In this document: positions 22,526 to 30,840 of the stretch, piece after piece
Layout: each line of letters opens with the position of its first letter
Numbering within the stretch: the stretch's first letter is position 1
Assembly: GCA_900548905.1 (NCBI GenBank)
Contig: URMK01000029.1
Span: forward strand, 1 to 64,000
DNA from: an uncultured Lachnospiraceae bacterium
GTDB taxonomy: Bacteria; Bacillota; Clostridia; Lachnospirales; Lachnospiraceae
DNA length: 64,000 nt
Direction of reading: 5' to 3'
Made by a program: the position numbers and the translations under genes
Notes under the pieces: generated by a model
Database searches by the model: none
Seen by the model: only the letters and a program-made list of their open reading frames with translations
Told to the model about the DNA's origin: nothing

Positions 22526-23892
22526 AGGAATTTGATAACATTATTATAGGATTTGGAAAAGGCGGAAAAACGCTGGCCGGCGCACTGGCCGGGAAAGGGG
22601 AGAAAACAGCTCTTATCGAGCGTTCCGATAAAATGTACGGCGGAACCTGTATCAATGTTGCCTGTATTCCCAGTAAGTTCCTGGAAAACAGTGCAAGGCT
22701 GTCAGCTGCAATGGGCGGCAGCTTTCAGGAAAAAGCGGATCGCTATCAAAAGACGATACTGGAAAAAAGAGAAGTGATAGGGGATCTGCGGCAGAAAAAC
22801 CTGGCTAAGGCTGTGGGAGCCGGCGTGGAAGTGATAACAGGGACGGCTTCTTTTGTGGATGATCACAAAATCCTGGTGTCTTATCCGGATGGTTCCGGGG
22901 AAGAATTATATGGAAAGAAAATTTTTATTAATACCGGTGCAAAACCTTTTATTCCCCCTATTGCAGGATTGAAGGAAAGCCGTTATGCTTATACAAGCGA
23001 AGGAATGATGGAACTGGAAGATCTGCCGGAGAAGCTTCTTATTATAGGAGGCGGCTATATCGGCCTGGAATTTGCTTCCTACTATTCTAATTTCGGATCA
23101 GATGTGACAGTAATTCAGGACGGGGAAGCTTTTATACCCCGGGAGGATGCGGAAGTGGCGGAATCCGTGCTTACACATATGACGGAGACGGGGATCCATA
23201 TTCTCCGCAGTTCGGCGGTTACGGAAGTGAAGGATGGCCCGGACGGAGCAAACGTGACGGTCAAATCCGGAAACGGGGAAGAAACGCTTCTGGTTCAGGC
23301 GATTCTGGTAGCTACCGGAAGAAGGCCGAATGTGGAAGAACTGCATCCCGAGCGTGCGGGCATCCAGCTGACAAAGCGGGGGGCGGTTTGGACCGATGAG
23401 GGCCTGCGTACATCCGTTCCTCACATCTGGGCAATGGGAGATGTGGCGGGAGGTCTTCAGTTTACTTACATTTCCCTGGATGACAGCCGTATCGTAAAAT
23501 CACAGATACTTGGAGACGGAAGCAGGAGTACAAAAAACAGAGGGGCAGTGCCCTACACAGTATTTCTGGATCCCCCGTTGTCAAGAGTCGGCATGACAGA
23601 AGCACAAGCGCGTGAGGCAGGCTATGAGGTTAAGGTTGCACGGCTGCAGACCGCAGCGGCACCGAGAGCACGTGTACTGAAAGCTACCACAGGCATGCTG
23701 AAGGCAGTGATTGATGCCGGTACGGGGCAGATTCTGGGAGCACATTTTTACTGTGCCGAATCCCATGAGCTGATTAACCTGATTAAGCTCGCTATGGATG
23801 CAGGGATTCCTTATACGGTTTTGCGGGATAATATATACAATCATCCCACCATGAGCGAAACCTTCAATGATTTTTTTGCTGCAGTTAACTAA
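22522..23892 (+). CDS. FAD-dependent pyridine nucleotide-disulfide oxidoreductase (RclA/Har-like)
   Basis: This 456-residue cytoplasmic flavoprotein has an FAD-binding start IIIGFGKGGKTLAGALAGKG and a redox-active disulfide GGTCINVACIPSK (C43, C48). The NAD(P)H Rossmann segment is IIGGGYIGLEFASYYS. The C-terminal dimer domain ends with the catalytic pair HPTMSE. The spacing and surroundings resemble RclA and hypothiocyanous-acid reductases more than dihydrolipoamide dehydrogenase or glutathione reductase. It is coupled to an Rrf2 regulator and a CcdA-TlpA fusion, which points to oxidant defence or thiol recycling. The substrate is an inference. Confidence 0.87.
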   Translation: MKEFDNIIIGFGKGGKTLAGALAGKGEKTALIERSDKMYGGTCINVACIPSKFLENSARLSAAMGGSFQEKADRYQKTILEKREVIGDLRQKNLAKAVGAGVEVITGTASFVDDHKILVSYPDGSGEELYGKKIFINTGAKPFIPPIAGLKESRYAYTSEGMMELEDLPEKLLIIGGGYIGLEFASYYSNFGSDVTVIQDGEAFIPREDAEVAESVLTHMTETGIHILRSSAVTEVKDGPDGANVTVKSGNGEETLLVQAILVATGRRPNVEELHPERAGIQLTKRGAVWTDEGLRTSVPHIWAMGDVAGGLQFTYISLDDSRIVKSQILGDGSRSTKNRGAVPYTVFLDPPLSRVGMTEAQAREAGYEVKVARLQTAAAPRARVLKATTGMLKAVIDAGTGQILGAHFYCAESHELINLIKLAMDAGIPYTVLRDNIYNHPTMSETFNDFFAAVN

Positions 23893-23915
23893 CACTTACG
23901 TAAAAGGAGATGATT

Positions 23916-25253
23916 ATGGGTCTGTCAGTTGAAACCGGAATTCCGGTAATTACCGTATTTTTACAGGGGCTTCTCAGCTTTTTCTCCCCCTGTGTGCTGC
24001 CTCTTGTACCCTTGTATGTCAGCTATCTGGCAGGGGGCACCAAGACGGTGGATGAAAATGGGAACGTACATTACCCTCGTAAAAAGGTGATGGTGAATAC
24101 ACTGTTTTTTGTGCTTGGTGTCAGTTTCACCTTTTTCCTGTTGGGATTCGGCTTTACCGCCATGGGCCGTTTCTTTACCACGAACCGTGCCTGGTTTGCA
24201 CGGATCAGCGGTATTATCATGATATTGTTCGGCTTATATCAGCTGGGAGTGTTCGGCCGTTCGGAGACGATAGAAAGAGAACACCGTCTGCCCTTCCGGC
24301 TGGATCGCTTTTCCATGAACCCGCTGGTGGCGCTGATTCTTGGATTCACCTTTAGTTTTGCCTGGACACCCTGCGTAGGGCCTACGTTGGGAAGCGTGCT
24401 GCTGATGGCATCCTCCTCGGCGTCCTCCGCTAAGGGTTACCTTCTGGTCGGCGTATATACACTGGGATTTGTGATTCCTTTCCTTGCGGTAGGCGTCTTT
24501 ACCGGTTCCGTCCTTGATTTCTTCAAGAAAAAGAGGAATGTGGTAAAATATACCGTGAAAATCGGTGCCGTCCTCCTGATCCTTATGGGTGTTATGACCC
24601 TGACCGGATTTATGAACGGAATCACCAGCTACCTGTCCAAGGTACAGCTGGGAGGCGGAACCCAGGAACAGGTACAGGAGACCCGGTCCGTTGACGGGAC
24701 AGGAGAAAACGGAACCGCAGCGGGAACGGACGCAGAGGCGGCGAATGCCCCTTCATCGGAGACGGCGGAAGAGGAAAGCACCGAAGAGGAAAAAATGCAG
24801 GCGCCTGATTTTACGCTGGTAGATCAATATGGGGAGACACATACCCTTTCTGACTATAAAGGAAAAACGGTATTCTTGAATTTCTGGGCGACCTGGTGTC
24901 CGCCCTGCAAGGGAGAGATGCCGGATATCCAGAAGCTGTATGAAAAATACGGAAGCAACGGCGAAGATCTGGTGGTGTTAGGGGTGGCGAATCCCAAAAC
25001 GGATGAGAATCCGTACAACCAGGACGGTACACAGGAAGAGGTAGAAAAATTCCTCACCGACAACGGCTATACCTTCCCGGTTGTCATGGATACCACAGGA
25101 GAAATATTCAGCCAGTACGGCATCCGTTCCTTCCCTACAACCTTTATGATTGATAAGGACGGAAATGTATTTGGCTACGTATCCGGCGCTCTCAGCGCGG
25201 ATATGATGGAAAGTGTGGTTTCCCAGACCATGTCGGGGAAAAGAACGCAATAG
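23916..25253 (+). CDS. CcdA-TlpA fusion, transmembrane thiol-disulfide reductase
   Basis: This 445-residue membrane protein has two parts. Residues 1-~235 are CcdA/DsbD-beta-like with about six helices and the paired cysteines C26 (SFFSPCVLPL) and C153 (FAWTPCVGPT). An acidic, Ser/Thr-rich linker (~240-292) leads to an extracytoplasmic thioredoxin/TlpA domain with WCPPC (C328, C331) and the cis-Pro region RSFPTTFMI. Together they should carry electrons from cytoplasmic thioredoxin to extracellular disulfides or methionine sulfoxide systems. ATG 23916 has AAGGAG six bases upstream; the earlier ATG is too close. It follows the reductase gene by 23 bases, and a terminator lies downstream. Confidence 0.93.
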   Translation: MGLSVETGIPVITVFLQGLLSFFSPCVLPLVPLYVSYLAGGTKTVDENGNVHYPRKKVMVNTLFFVLGVSFTFFLLGFGFTAMGRFFTTNRAWFARISGIIMILFGLYQLGVFGRSETIEREHRLPFRLDRFSMNPLVALILGFTFSFAWTPCVGPTLGSVLLMASSSASSAKGYLLVGVYTLGFVIPFLAVGVFTGSVLDFFKKKRNVVKYTVKIGAVLLILMGVMTLTGFMNGITSYLSKVQLGGGTQEQVQETRSVDGTGENGTAAGTDAEAANAPSSETAEEESTEEEKMQAPDFTLVDQYGETHTLSDYKGKTVFLNFWATWCPPCKGEMPDIQKLYEKYGSNGEDLVVLGVANPKTDENPYNQDGTQEEVEKFLTDNGYTFPVVMDTTGEIFSQYGIRSFPTTFMIDKDGNVFGYVSGALSADMMESVVSQTMSGKRTQ

Positions 25254-25269
25254 GACGTAAAAAGTACAC

Positions 25270-25304
25270 AAAAACGCCCGGAGCAGCATGCACCGGGCGT
25301 TTTT
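25270..25304. terminator. Bidirectional terminator after CcdA-TlpA gene
   Basis: AAAACGCCCGG pairs with CCGGGCGTTTTT around an 11-base loop between convergent genes. Confidence 0.88.
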
Positions 25305-25329
25305 ATGACGATAGGGATAACAGGAAAGG

Positions 25330-25815
25330 TCACAGCTTCCGGGTAAAGATACACAGACCGGAAGGAAGATCCGGGAAATGAAGAATTTCCTGTACCAGAA
25401 AGCCGTTTTTTTCCAAAACACGGCAGGAGCCTGTATTATCCTGTACCACGTAGGCTTTCAGGCAGCTGAGGTGTTCCTGCCGGGCGATATCTGTCAGATG
25501 CCTGACTACCTCCGTGCTGTAGCCCTGATTCCAGAAGCGGGGATAGAGAAAGACGGACATGGAACGGGACGCGCCGTCGTTTTCTTCTTTTTTTAATGCG
25601 GCCACCCCTACCGGGGCGAGTGTATCCTTCCGGCAGATCAGGTATCCGTAATTGCCGAAAGATGTGTATTCCCGGTATAAGTCTTCCGCCTCCTGTCTGC
25701 TCGTATGGGTGGAAAACCGCATGTATCTGGCGACCTCGGGATCGGAAGTGAGAGAAAAAACGGTAGGGATATCCTCCTGAGACAGCGGGCGGAGAAACAG
25801 TTGATCGATATTCAT
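25330..25815 (-). CDS. GNAT family N-acetyltransferase
   Basis: This 161-residue GNAT is of the RimJ/RimL type: LFLRPLSQEDIPTVFSLTSDPEV at the start, MSVFLYPRFWNQGYSTEVVRHL as the acetyl-CoA pyrophosphate loop, and DNTGSCRVLEKNGF near the end. The acceptor is unknown; small-molecule or ribosomal-protein N-acetylation is usual for the group. It is transcribed in the same direction as the upstream GNAT gene at 25843 with 27 bases between, so the two likely form an operon. Confidence 0.87.
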   Translation of the reverse strand: MNIDQLFLRPLSQEDIPTVFSLTSDPEVARYMRFSTHTSRQEAEDLYREYTSFGNYGYLICRKDTLAPVGVAALKKEENDGASRSMSVFLYPRFWNQGYSTEVVRHLTDIARQEHLSCLKAYVVQDNTGSCRVLEKNGFLVQEILHFPDLPSGLCIFTRKL

Positions 25816-25842
25816 TGGTTACCTCCTGTGATGATGGTGTTA

Positions 25843-26295
25843 TTACTGTAGTAATTTATAATAGATCCGGCTGTCTTCTCCTCCCACATCCGGGCGGTTT
25901 TCTTGATAGAGAAAACCGTACTTTTCATAAAGTCCGATATGATCCGTAGCCAGATATACCTTCTGACAGCCGGCTTTTACAGCCTCCGCGCAGGCATGGC
26001 TGATTAATTGCCCGGCATGCCGGCTGCCGCGGTATGCGGGTGCCGTAAAAACAAAACCAAGCCACGGGTAAAGCGTTTCATCAGCGATACAGTCCTGATG
26101 GGTAAGGGTTACAAAAGACACTATCTTTTCCCCGTCGGTCATGAGATAGAGCTTTCCGCCCTGCCCCAGGGTCTCTTCAAAACGGTTTTCCTTTAATAAT
26201 TCAGCCAGATACCCGGCAGCGCGCCAGGGGAAACCTTCTATTTCTTTTATCCAGTGTTCCTTCTGTTCGTCTTCAAAATATTCAATGATTTGCAT
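25843..26295 (-). CDS. GNAT family N-acetyltransferase
   Basis: This 150-residue single-domain GNAT has WLGFVFTAPAYRGSRHAGQLI as the acetyl-CoA loop and YLATDHIGLYEKYGF at the C-terminus. It is related to the second domain of the fused protein at 20884-21843, which ends similarly (GLYEKYGF). It is the first gene of a two-gene minus-strand unit with 25330-25815. Acceptor unknown. Confidence 0.87.
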   Translation of the reverse strand: MQIIEYFEDEQKEHWIKEIEGFPWRAAGYLAELLKENRFEETLGQGGKLYLMTDGEKIVSFVTLTHQDCIADETLYPWLGFVFTAPAYRGSRHAGQLISHACAEAVKAGCQKVYLATDHIGLYEKYGFLYQENRPDVGGEDSRIYYKLLQ

Positions 26296-26823
26296 AAATG
26301 TTCATCTCCCTGTGTTCTGTCGGAATCCTGTTTATAAGGTTTTGAATGAACCGTACCGCAGGAATGTATTTATCTTATCATGTGTATGTGTGATTTACAA
26401 TGCATGTGTAAAAAGGATTATCAAATTAACATTTTTCTGTATGATACCAGTAACATAACGGAATTAGCAGATAAATTGTGAACAATGATTATCTTCCGGA
26501 GAAAGTCCGCTGCATGCATTATGCACTCCATTTTTTAGGTTTATGGAGGTATCATACAAAAGAGTAAATAGGGAAGCAGGGGCAGGGGATACCGAACTTT
26601 TTTATCTACACCCGGTGATTATTTCTACATTGAAAGGATTATTTTTATCTTTAATGCCGTGCCCTTTCAATGGCCGGTATCTGATGCATAGTATCTTTCT
26701 GTGGATACGGTAACATATCTTGGATAGGTATGTGGATGCATGAACTCCTTGCTGACAATAAAATAAGCGGGGAGTAGAAAAGGCGAAACTACTCTCTGCG
26801 TAAAAGGAAAGAGAGGAGCGCCT
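26296..26823. other. Long AT-rich intergenic region
   Basis: This is 528 bp with no supported gene. It contains an 11 bp inverted repeat pair (26438-26448 and 26548-26558). AT-rich sequence near 26770-26815 should hold the promoter and GAGGAG ribosome site of the following Rpn gene. Confidence 0.5.
26438..26558. repeat. Possible 121 bp MITE-like segment with 11 bp inverted ends
   Basis: TGTATGATACC at the left is the exact reverse complement of GGTATCATACA at the right. The inside is non-coding and AT-rich. No clear target duplication was found, so it may be a degraded or non-mobile structure. Confidence 0.35.
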
Positions 26824-27324
26824 ATGGAACACGAAATGACAAGTCTGCTTACGGAGCAGGCTATTCCCCCGGACTATCAGTTTAACCTGAGTGATTTTGC
26901 CTTATTTTTATCAGTTATGAAGGATAAAGCTGCTTATGAGAATATGCTGCAAATCATACTTGATGAACCTGATTTGAGGCTTGAAGAAGTAAAGGCGGAG
27001 CAGGTGGTACTCAACCAATCCGGCAAACGGGCTATCCGCCTGGATGCCTGGGCAAGGGATGTACAGGACCGTCAGTTTAATACAGAAATGCAGAACGACT
27101 CGAAAAGCGATAATCTGCGGAAACGTTCCCGTTTTTACCAGGGACTGTTGGATACCCCGATACTGAAATCAGGAAAAAAGACCAAATACCGCCATTTGCC
27201 TTCTACAATCATTATTATCATTACCCAGGAGGATATCTTTTCCCGTGACCTGGCAATGTACACTTTTACGGAACAATGTGAAGAAATCGCAGGGCTGCAT
27301 CTGGAGGACGGGACTAAGAAAATT

Positions 27325-27458
27325 TGTAACTGTTCAGTACCCTCACAGTTACTCTGCAAAAATCCATCCTAAATCGCCTTCGGCGATGGATTTTTGCACT
27401 CCTGAATCACTTTCTTACGGTCAGCGCAGTAAATGCGCTGACCTGCTGAACAGTTACA
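27325..27458. mobile_element. 134 bp MITE with 13 bp inverted repeats and 6 bp target duplication
   Basis: The ends TGTAACTGTTCAG and CTGAACAGTTACA are perfect reverse complements. AAAATT occurs at 27319-27324 and 27459-27464 as a direct target duplication. Inside, TGCAAAAATCCATC pairs with GATGGATTTTTGCA, and TCAGCGC pairs with GCGCTGA, so the element can fold into stacked hairpins. It encodes nothing and must depend on a transposase elsewhere. It disrupts an Rpn-type nuclease gene. Confidence 0.9.
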
Positions 27459-27635
27459 AAAATTTTCCTGAATATGTCCAGCCGCAAGGGAAGGCCGGAT
27501 CTGGTGAGCCTTCTTCAATATATGAAGAATACGACACTGGATAACCCGGAAATACTGGTAAAGGATAAACGGATTAGAAAACTGGATCGGATCGTAAGGG
27601 AAGTAAAGCAATCGGAAGAATGGGAGGCTGTTAAG

Positions 27636-27869
27636 ATGAATATTCTTGAGATTGGAATCGAAAAAGGATTGAATGAAGGAAAAGCGGAAGTTGAATCCAA
27701 AATAGTAGGCATGATACGCAAAAAAAGAGAGAAAAAACTGGATGCGGAAGCGATAGCGGAGCATCTGGAATTAGATACTGTCTATGTAAGAAAAGTGGTT
27801 GCCCTTATGGACGAGGATTCATCAAGAACTGATCTGCAGGTTGCCAGGATTCTGGTAAGACAGGAATAA
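27636..27869 (+). CDS. Possible surviving small protein from 3' end of split Rpn gene
   Basis: GGAGG at 27623-27627 stands eight bases before an in-frame ATG at 27636. The 77-residue product (starting MNILEIGIEKGLNEGK) contains the helical tail and a C-terminal HTH-like segment (LDAEAIAEHLELDTVYVRKVV). The site corresponds to the internal starts in the two other Rpn genes. It could be translated despite the MITE if transcription continues or starts nearby. Confidence 0.45.
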   Translation: MNILEIGIEKGLNEGKAEVESKIVGMIRKKREKKLDAEAIAEHLELDTVYVRKVVALMDEDSSRTDLQVARILVRQE

Positions 27870-27963
27870 GTGCCTTGTTTACACATAAAAAGTAAACGTC
27901 AGTACAGCGGCTGCCGGTACGGTTCAGGAAAGCCTTCCATATGGCGGAGAGTATTATCCCGTA

Positions 27964-27997
27964 AAAAAAACCTGCCGGTTTTCCGGCAGGTTTTTTG
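27964..27997. terminator. Bidirectional terminator between Rpn remnant and asnA
   Basis: AAAACCTGCCGG pairs with CCGGCAGGTTTT, with A- and T-runs on either side. Confidence 0.9.
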
Positions 27998-28066
27998 TTA
28001 TCAGTTCCGTCTGTTCAGGATTCCCCCATTTCCCCAGGCCGGCTTTTCATACCGCCCGGAGTGCAG

Positions 28067-29077
28067 TTACAGAAGATGGATGCCGTGGCTCTCCGCCTCT
28101 GCGGCTATGGCATCCGGCCAGATAGAACACTGTACTTCACCGATATGCGCTTTGCGCAGGAAGAACATACAGATACGGGACTGGCCGATTCCTCCGCCGA
28201 TGGTGAAAGGAAGTTTCTCTTCTATAATAGCTTTTTGGAAAGGAAGTCCGGCCCTGCCGGAACATCCCGCTTTTTCCAGCTGGGAGAGAAGTGCGTCTTT
28301 GTCCACACGGATTCCCATGGAGGACAGTTCCAGGGCGATATCCAGAACCGGATAGTATACAACGATATCCGCATTCAGTGACCAGTCATCATAGTCCGGT
28401 GCGCGGCCGTCATGACGTTCGCCGGATTCCAGGACATCCCCGATCTGCATAATACAGACGGCCCCCTTGGCTTTTGCAATATAATATTCCCTTTCTTTTG
28501 GCGTATTGTCCGGGAACATATCTTCCAACTCCTGGGTTGTTACGAAGAAAATATCATGAGGAAGGATTTCCTCTATGTAATCATACTCGATGGACATAAA
28601 TTTCTCTGTTTTCCGGAGTACCTTATATACGATGCGTACCACATCCTTCAGCGTGTCCAGGGTGCGTTCTTCTTTGGTAATAATCTTTTCCCAATCCCAC
28701 TGATCCACATAAATGGAATGGATGTTATCCGTAACCTCATCCCTGCGGATGGCACTCATATCGGTATACAGGCCTTCGCCCGGAACAAAGCCGTATTTCC
28801 TCAGTGCATAGCGTTTCCATTTCGCAAGGGACTGTACGATTTCCGCCTCATAATCATTCTGCTCCTTGATGCCGAAAGCAACAGGGCGCTCAATGCCATT
28901 TAAATTATCATTCAGGCCGGAGGCCGGATCCACAAAAAGAGGTGCGGATACACGAAGCAGATTAAGCCGTTCCGCCAGAAGCTTCTGAAAGAAATCCTTC
29001 ACTGTCTTGATACCGATCTGGGTATCGTGAAGGGATAAGGCAGATTGGTAGTTTTTGGGAATATTTAAGTTTTCCAT
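28067..29077 (-). CDS. asnA: Aspartate-ammonia ligase (asparagine synthetase A)
   Basis: This 336-residue cytoplasmic class II synthetase-like enzyme makes asparagine from aspartate, ammonia and ATP. Family segments include VSAPLFVDPASGLNDNLNG, VAFGIKEQNDYEAEIVQSLAKWKR, SIYVDQWDWEKII and the C-terminal GGGIGQSRICMFFLRKAHIGEVQ. Length equals that of E. coli AsnA (about 330). It is monocistronic, with a consensus promoter upstream and a terminator downstream. No T-box leader was seen. Confidence 0.97.
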   Translation of the reverse strand: MENLNIPKNYQSALSLHDTQIGIKTVKDFFQKLLAERLNLLRVSAPLFVDPASGLNDNLNGIERPVAFGIKEQNDYEAEIVQSLAKWKRYALRKYGFVPGEGLYTDMSAIRRDEVTDNIHSIYVDQWDWEKIITKEERTLDTLKDVVRIVYKVLRKTEKFMSIEYDYIEEILPHDIFFVTTQELEDMFPDNTPKEREYYIAKAKGAVCIMQIGDVLESGERHDGRAPDYDDWSLNADIVVYYPVLDIALELSSMGIRVDKDALLSQLEKAGCSGRAGLPFQKAIIEEKLPFTIGGGIGQSRICMFFLRKAHIGEVQCSIWPDAIAAEAESHGIHLL

Positions 29078-29495
29078 GTTTTATTCTCCGGTTATACAGA
29101 CCGGATATACCTCCCGATTTTTATGGCACTAGAATCCTTTCCTATCATAATCCAGCCGGATAGGGATGTCAATTATATCTGTAATGAAAATCTTACGTTT
29201 CGTAACAACGCAGACAACTTTTTGTGCCCTGCGGTATCCCCTCCAATGCCCGTCCGTAAACAGAGTACAGGGCAATGAGATAGCCGGACAAACAATAGCA
29301 CTTGCTGTCGGGAAAAGCAAAGTATTTTAAGCTATAATTATAGTGATTAGTTTGCCTTTGCTGCATTTACGGGAGATATGCCGGCAATGCACAGCACGGC
29401 ATATATGTTTCGGATAAGGTATTCCCCCAATTTTGTACGGCAAAAAGTAGTGAATGGAAGCAAGTAAATAGGATCGTTAAAGGAGGACAAGTAAA
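29078..29495. other. Divergent intergenic region upstream of asnA
   Basis: This is 418 bp. It holds the asnA promoter (29144-29172, minus) and an AT-rich CTATAATTATAG palindrome near 29332-29343 that may be the -10 of the following plus-strand gene. No gene or known riboswitch was found. Confidence 0.5.
29144..29172 (-). promoter_or_regulatory. asnA promoter
   Basis: On the minus strand TTGACA (29172-29167) and TATGAT (29149-29144) have a 17-base spacer, with the start codon about 65 bases downstream. This is a near-perfect sigma-A promoter. Confidence 0.8.
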
Positions 29496-30539
29496 ATGAT
29501 TTACACGAGCTTAGAACAGCGCACCGCACAGGGCTATCAAGATTTATTCCCACGGTTTATTCCGGATAGGCAGGCGCCGGTGAGTGTTTCAGAACAGAAA
29601 GAATTTTATGATCGGATGGAAAAATTATACCAGTTGGCATATGATGAACCGCAGCTTTTCGTACCAACGCTCCATGAGGATGATACGCCCCCGCCGCTTT
29701 ACTGCGGGGTGTCAGACCCAAAGCGGGAAATACAAAAACACATGAAAAAATTCCGTAAATCGGTGGATTCCTTGGTGATGCAAATGTATCTTATGGGAGC
29801 AAATAAGGAGTTTAAGTTAGACCGCAGGCAAAAGGCAATTCTCTCAAGACTGGGGATTGAGGAGTTTACGGGGCTTCCTCCCGCGTGGGTGTGGATGGCG
29901 GAAAAGGAGCATTTAGAACGTTTCCAAACCCCATCGCGCTTTGCCCATTGCTGCTTTCGGGACGACTATAGTTACACGGCTGATATTTATGAAAAAGCCT
30001 TTGGGAATGACGCTTTTCACAGGCTGACAAGTTGGATGAACGGCCATGGCTACAAGTCATTTGATATTTATGATACTACCGCCAGCAACTGTACGTTTTC
30101 CCTGACTTATGCAAACCCGGAATGGAGCAACGAATCCCCCACAGGAGGAGTTGAATACAAAATTAAGCATACAGGCATATCGATGCGATATGAACTATAC
30201 AGCGGTGAACCCTGGATTCTCGGCGTATGTATACCGGGTGGCATGAAAGTGTATTTGGAGCATTTTGATGAAATGCCGGCCGGGGTTCAAGCCTTTGTGA
30301 TGTCACATATTAAACGTTGTGACGGCTGCCGTTACTGCGTACAGACCGACAAAACCGGGAACCGTCCGTTGGCTAAAATCTCAGTACAATGTGAGGGGAA
30401 AGCGTACAGTCTGTGCCCCTATTTCCCCGGCTGCAGATTTTGGTGGACAAGCATGGACGATACACTTGCCGATCATATCATCGGACTGCTTAGCTTTATG
30501 GACAGGTTTGCGGACAATAAAAGTAACGTAAGAAATTAA
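29496..30539 (+). CDS. Hypothetical protein with C-terminal zinc-knuckle-like cysteines
   Basis: This 347-residue protein is of unrecognised family. The C-terminal ~90 residues hold CDGCRYCVQTD, then KAYSLCPYFPGCRFWW. The CxxCxxC plus CxxxxxC pattern suggests a structural zinc or metal site. The middle region (FTGLPPAWVWMAEKE, YKSFDIYDTTASNCTFSLTY) is aromatic-rich without known motif. AAAGGAGG precedes the ATG. Base composition is slightly more AT-rich than its neighbours. No signal peptide or membrane segment. Confidence 0.6.
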   Translation: MIYTSLEQRTAQGYQDLFPRFIPDRQAPVSVSEQKEFYDRMEKLYQLAYDEPQLFVPTLHEDDTPPPLYCGVSDPKREIQKHMKKFRKSVDSLVMQMYLMGANKEFKLDRRQKAILSRLGIEEFTGLPPAWVWMAEKEHLERFQTPSRFAHCCFRDDYSYTADIYEKAFGNDAFHRLTSWMNGHGYKSFDIYDTTASNCTFSLTYANPEWSNESPTGGVEYKIKHTGISMRYELYSGEPWILGVCIPGGMKVYLEHFDEMPAGVQAFVMSHIKRCDGCRYCVQTDKTGNRPLAKISVQCEGKAYSLCPYFPGCRFWWTSMDDTLADHIIGLLSFMDRFADNKSNVRN

Positions 30540-30840
30540 CAGCAGCGAATTCCAACGAAGCGGATTATGAGATCGAAGGTCATGGGGTATCATCAAATGG
30601 ACTATTATATGCCGATAAAAGTGGGATGCACAAAATAAGGGGTTTTTCCGCGCCATGGGGATTGTGACCGTCGGTATGGGGGATACATACGTCGGCGCAC
30701 GTAATGAAAAGCTTGTACTTTACCCGTCCTGCCTTATATAATAATAATGTAATTGCCCGGACATGCCGCGCCGACAGCGGGATATTTGGCTGCGCGGAAA
30801 GGGATTGCATATAATAGACAGGAAAGAGAGGATATTACGG
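30540..30840. other. Intergenic region before response regulator gene
   Basis: This is 301 bp with no supported gene. TATAAT at 30810-30815 is a likely -10 for the two-component operon, about 25 bases before the start codon; the -35 is weak. Confidence 0.45.

Larger units (their letters stand above)
26824..27869 (+). pseudogene. Rpn/PDDEXK_2 family nuclease gene split by MITE insertion
   Basis: The first part (26824-27324) encodes SLLTEQAIPPDYQFNLSDFA at the start and the nuclease core IRLDAWARDVQDRQFNTEMQ (D...E-x-Q). The frame then enters a 134 bp MITE and stops at 27372. Downstream, from 27465, the original frame resumes as FLNMSSRKGRPDLVSLLQYM. Removing the element and one 6 bp duplication leaves 906 nt, exactly 301 codons plus stop, with no other defect. 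The gene was therefore intact until a recent insertion. It is only distantly related to the paralogs at 324 and 16084. The 3' part may still express a short protein from 27636. Confidence 0.9.

Noticed and set aside
29078..29300. T-box leader expected for asnA
   Set aside because: No AGGGTGGNACCGCG-type antiterminator sequence or terminator was found; the promoter is about 65 bases from the start codon.
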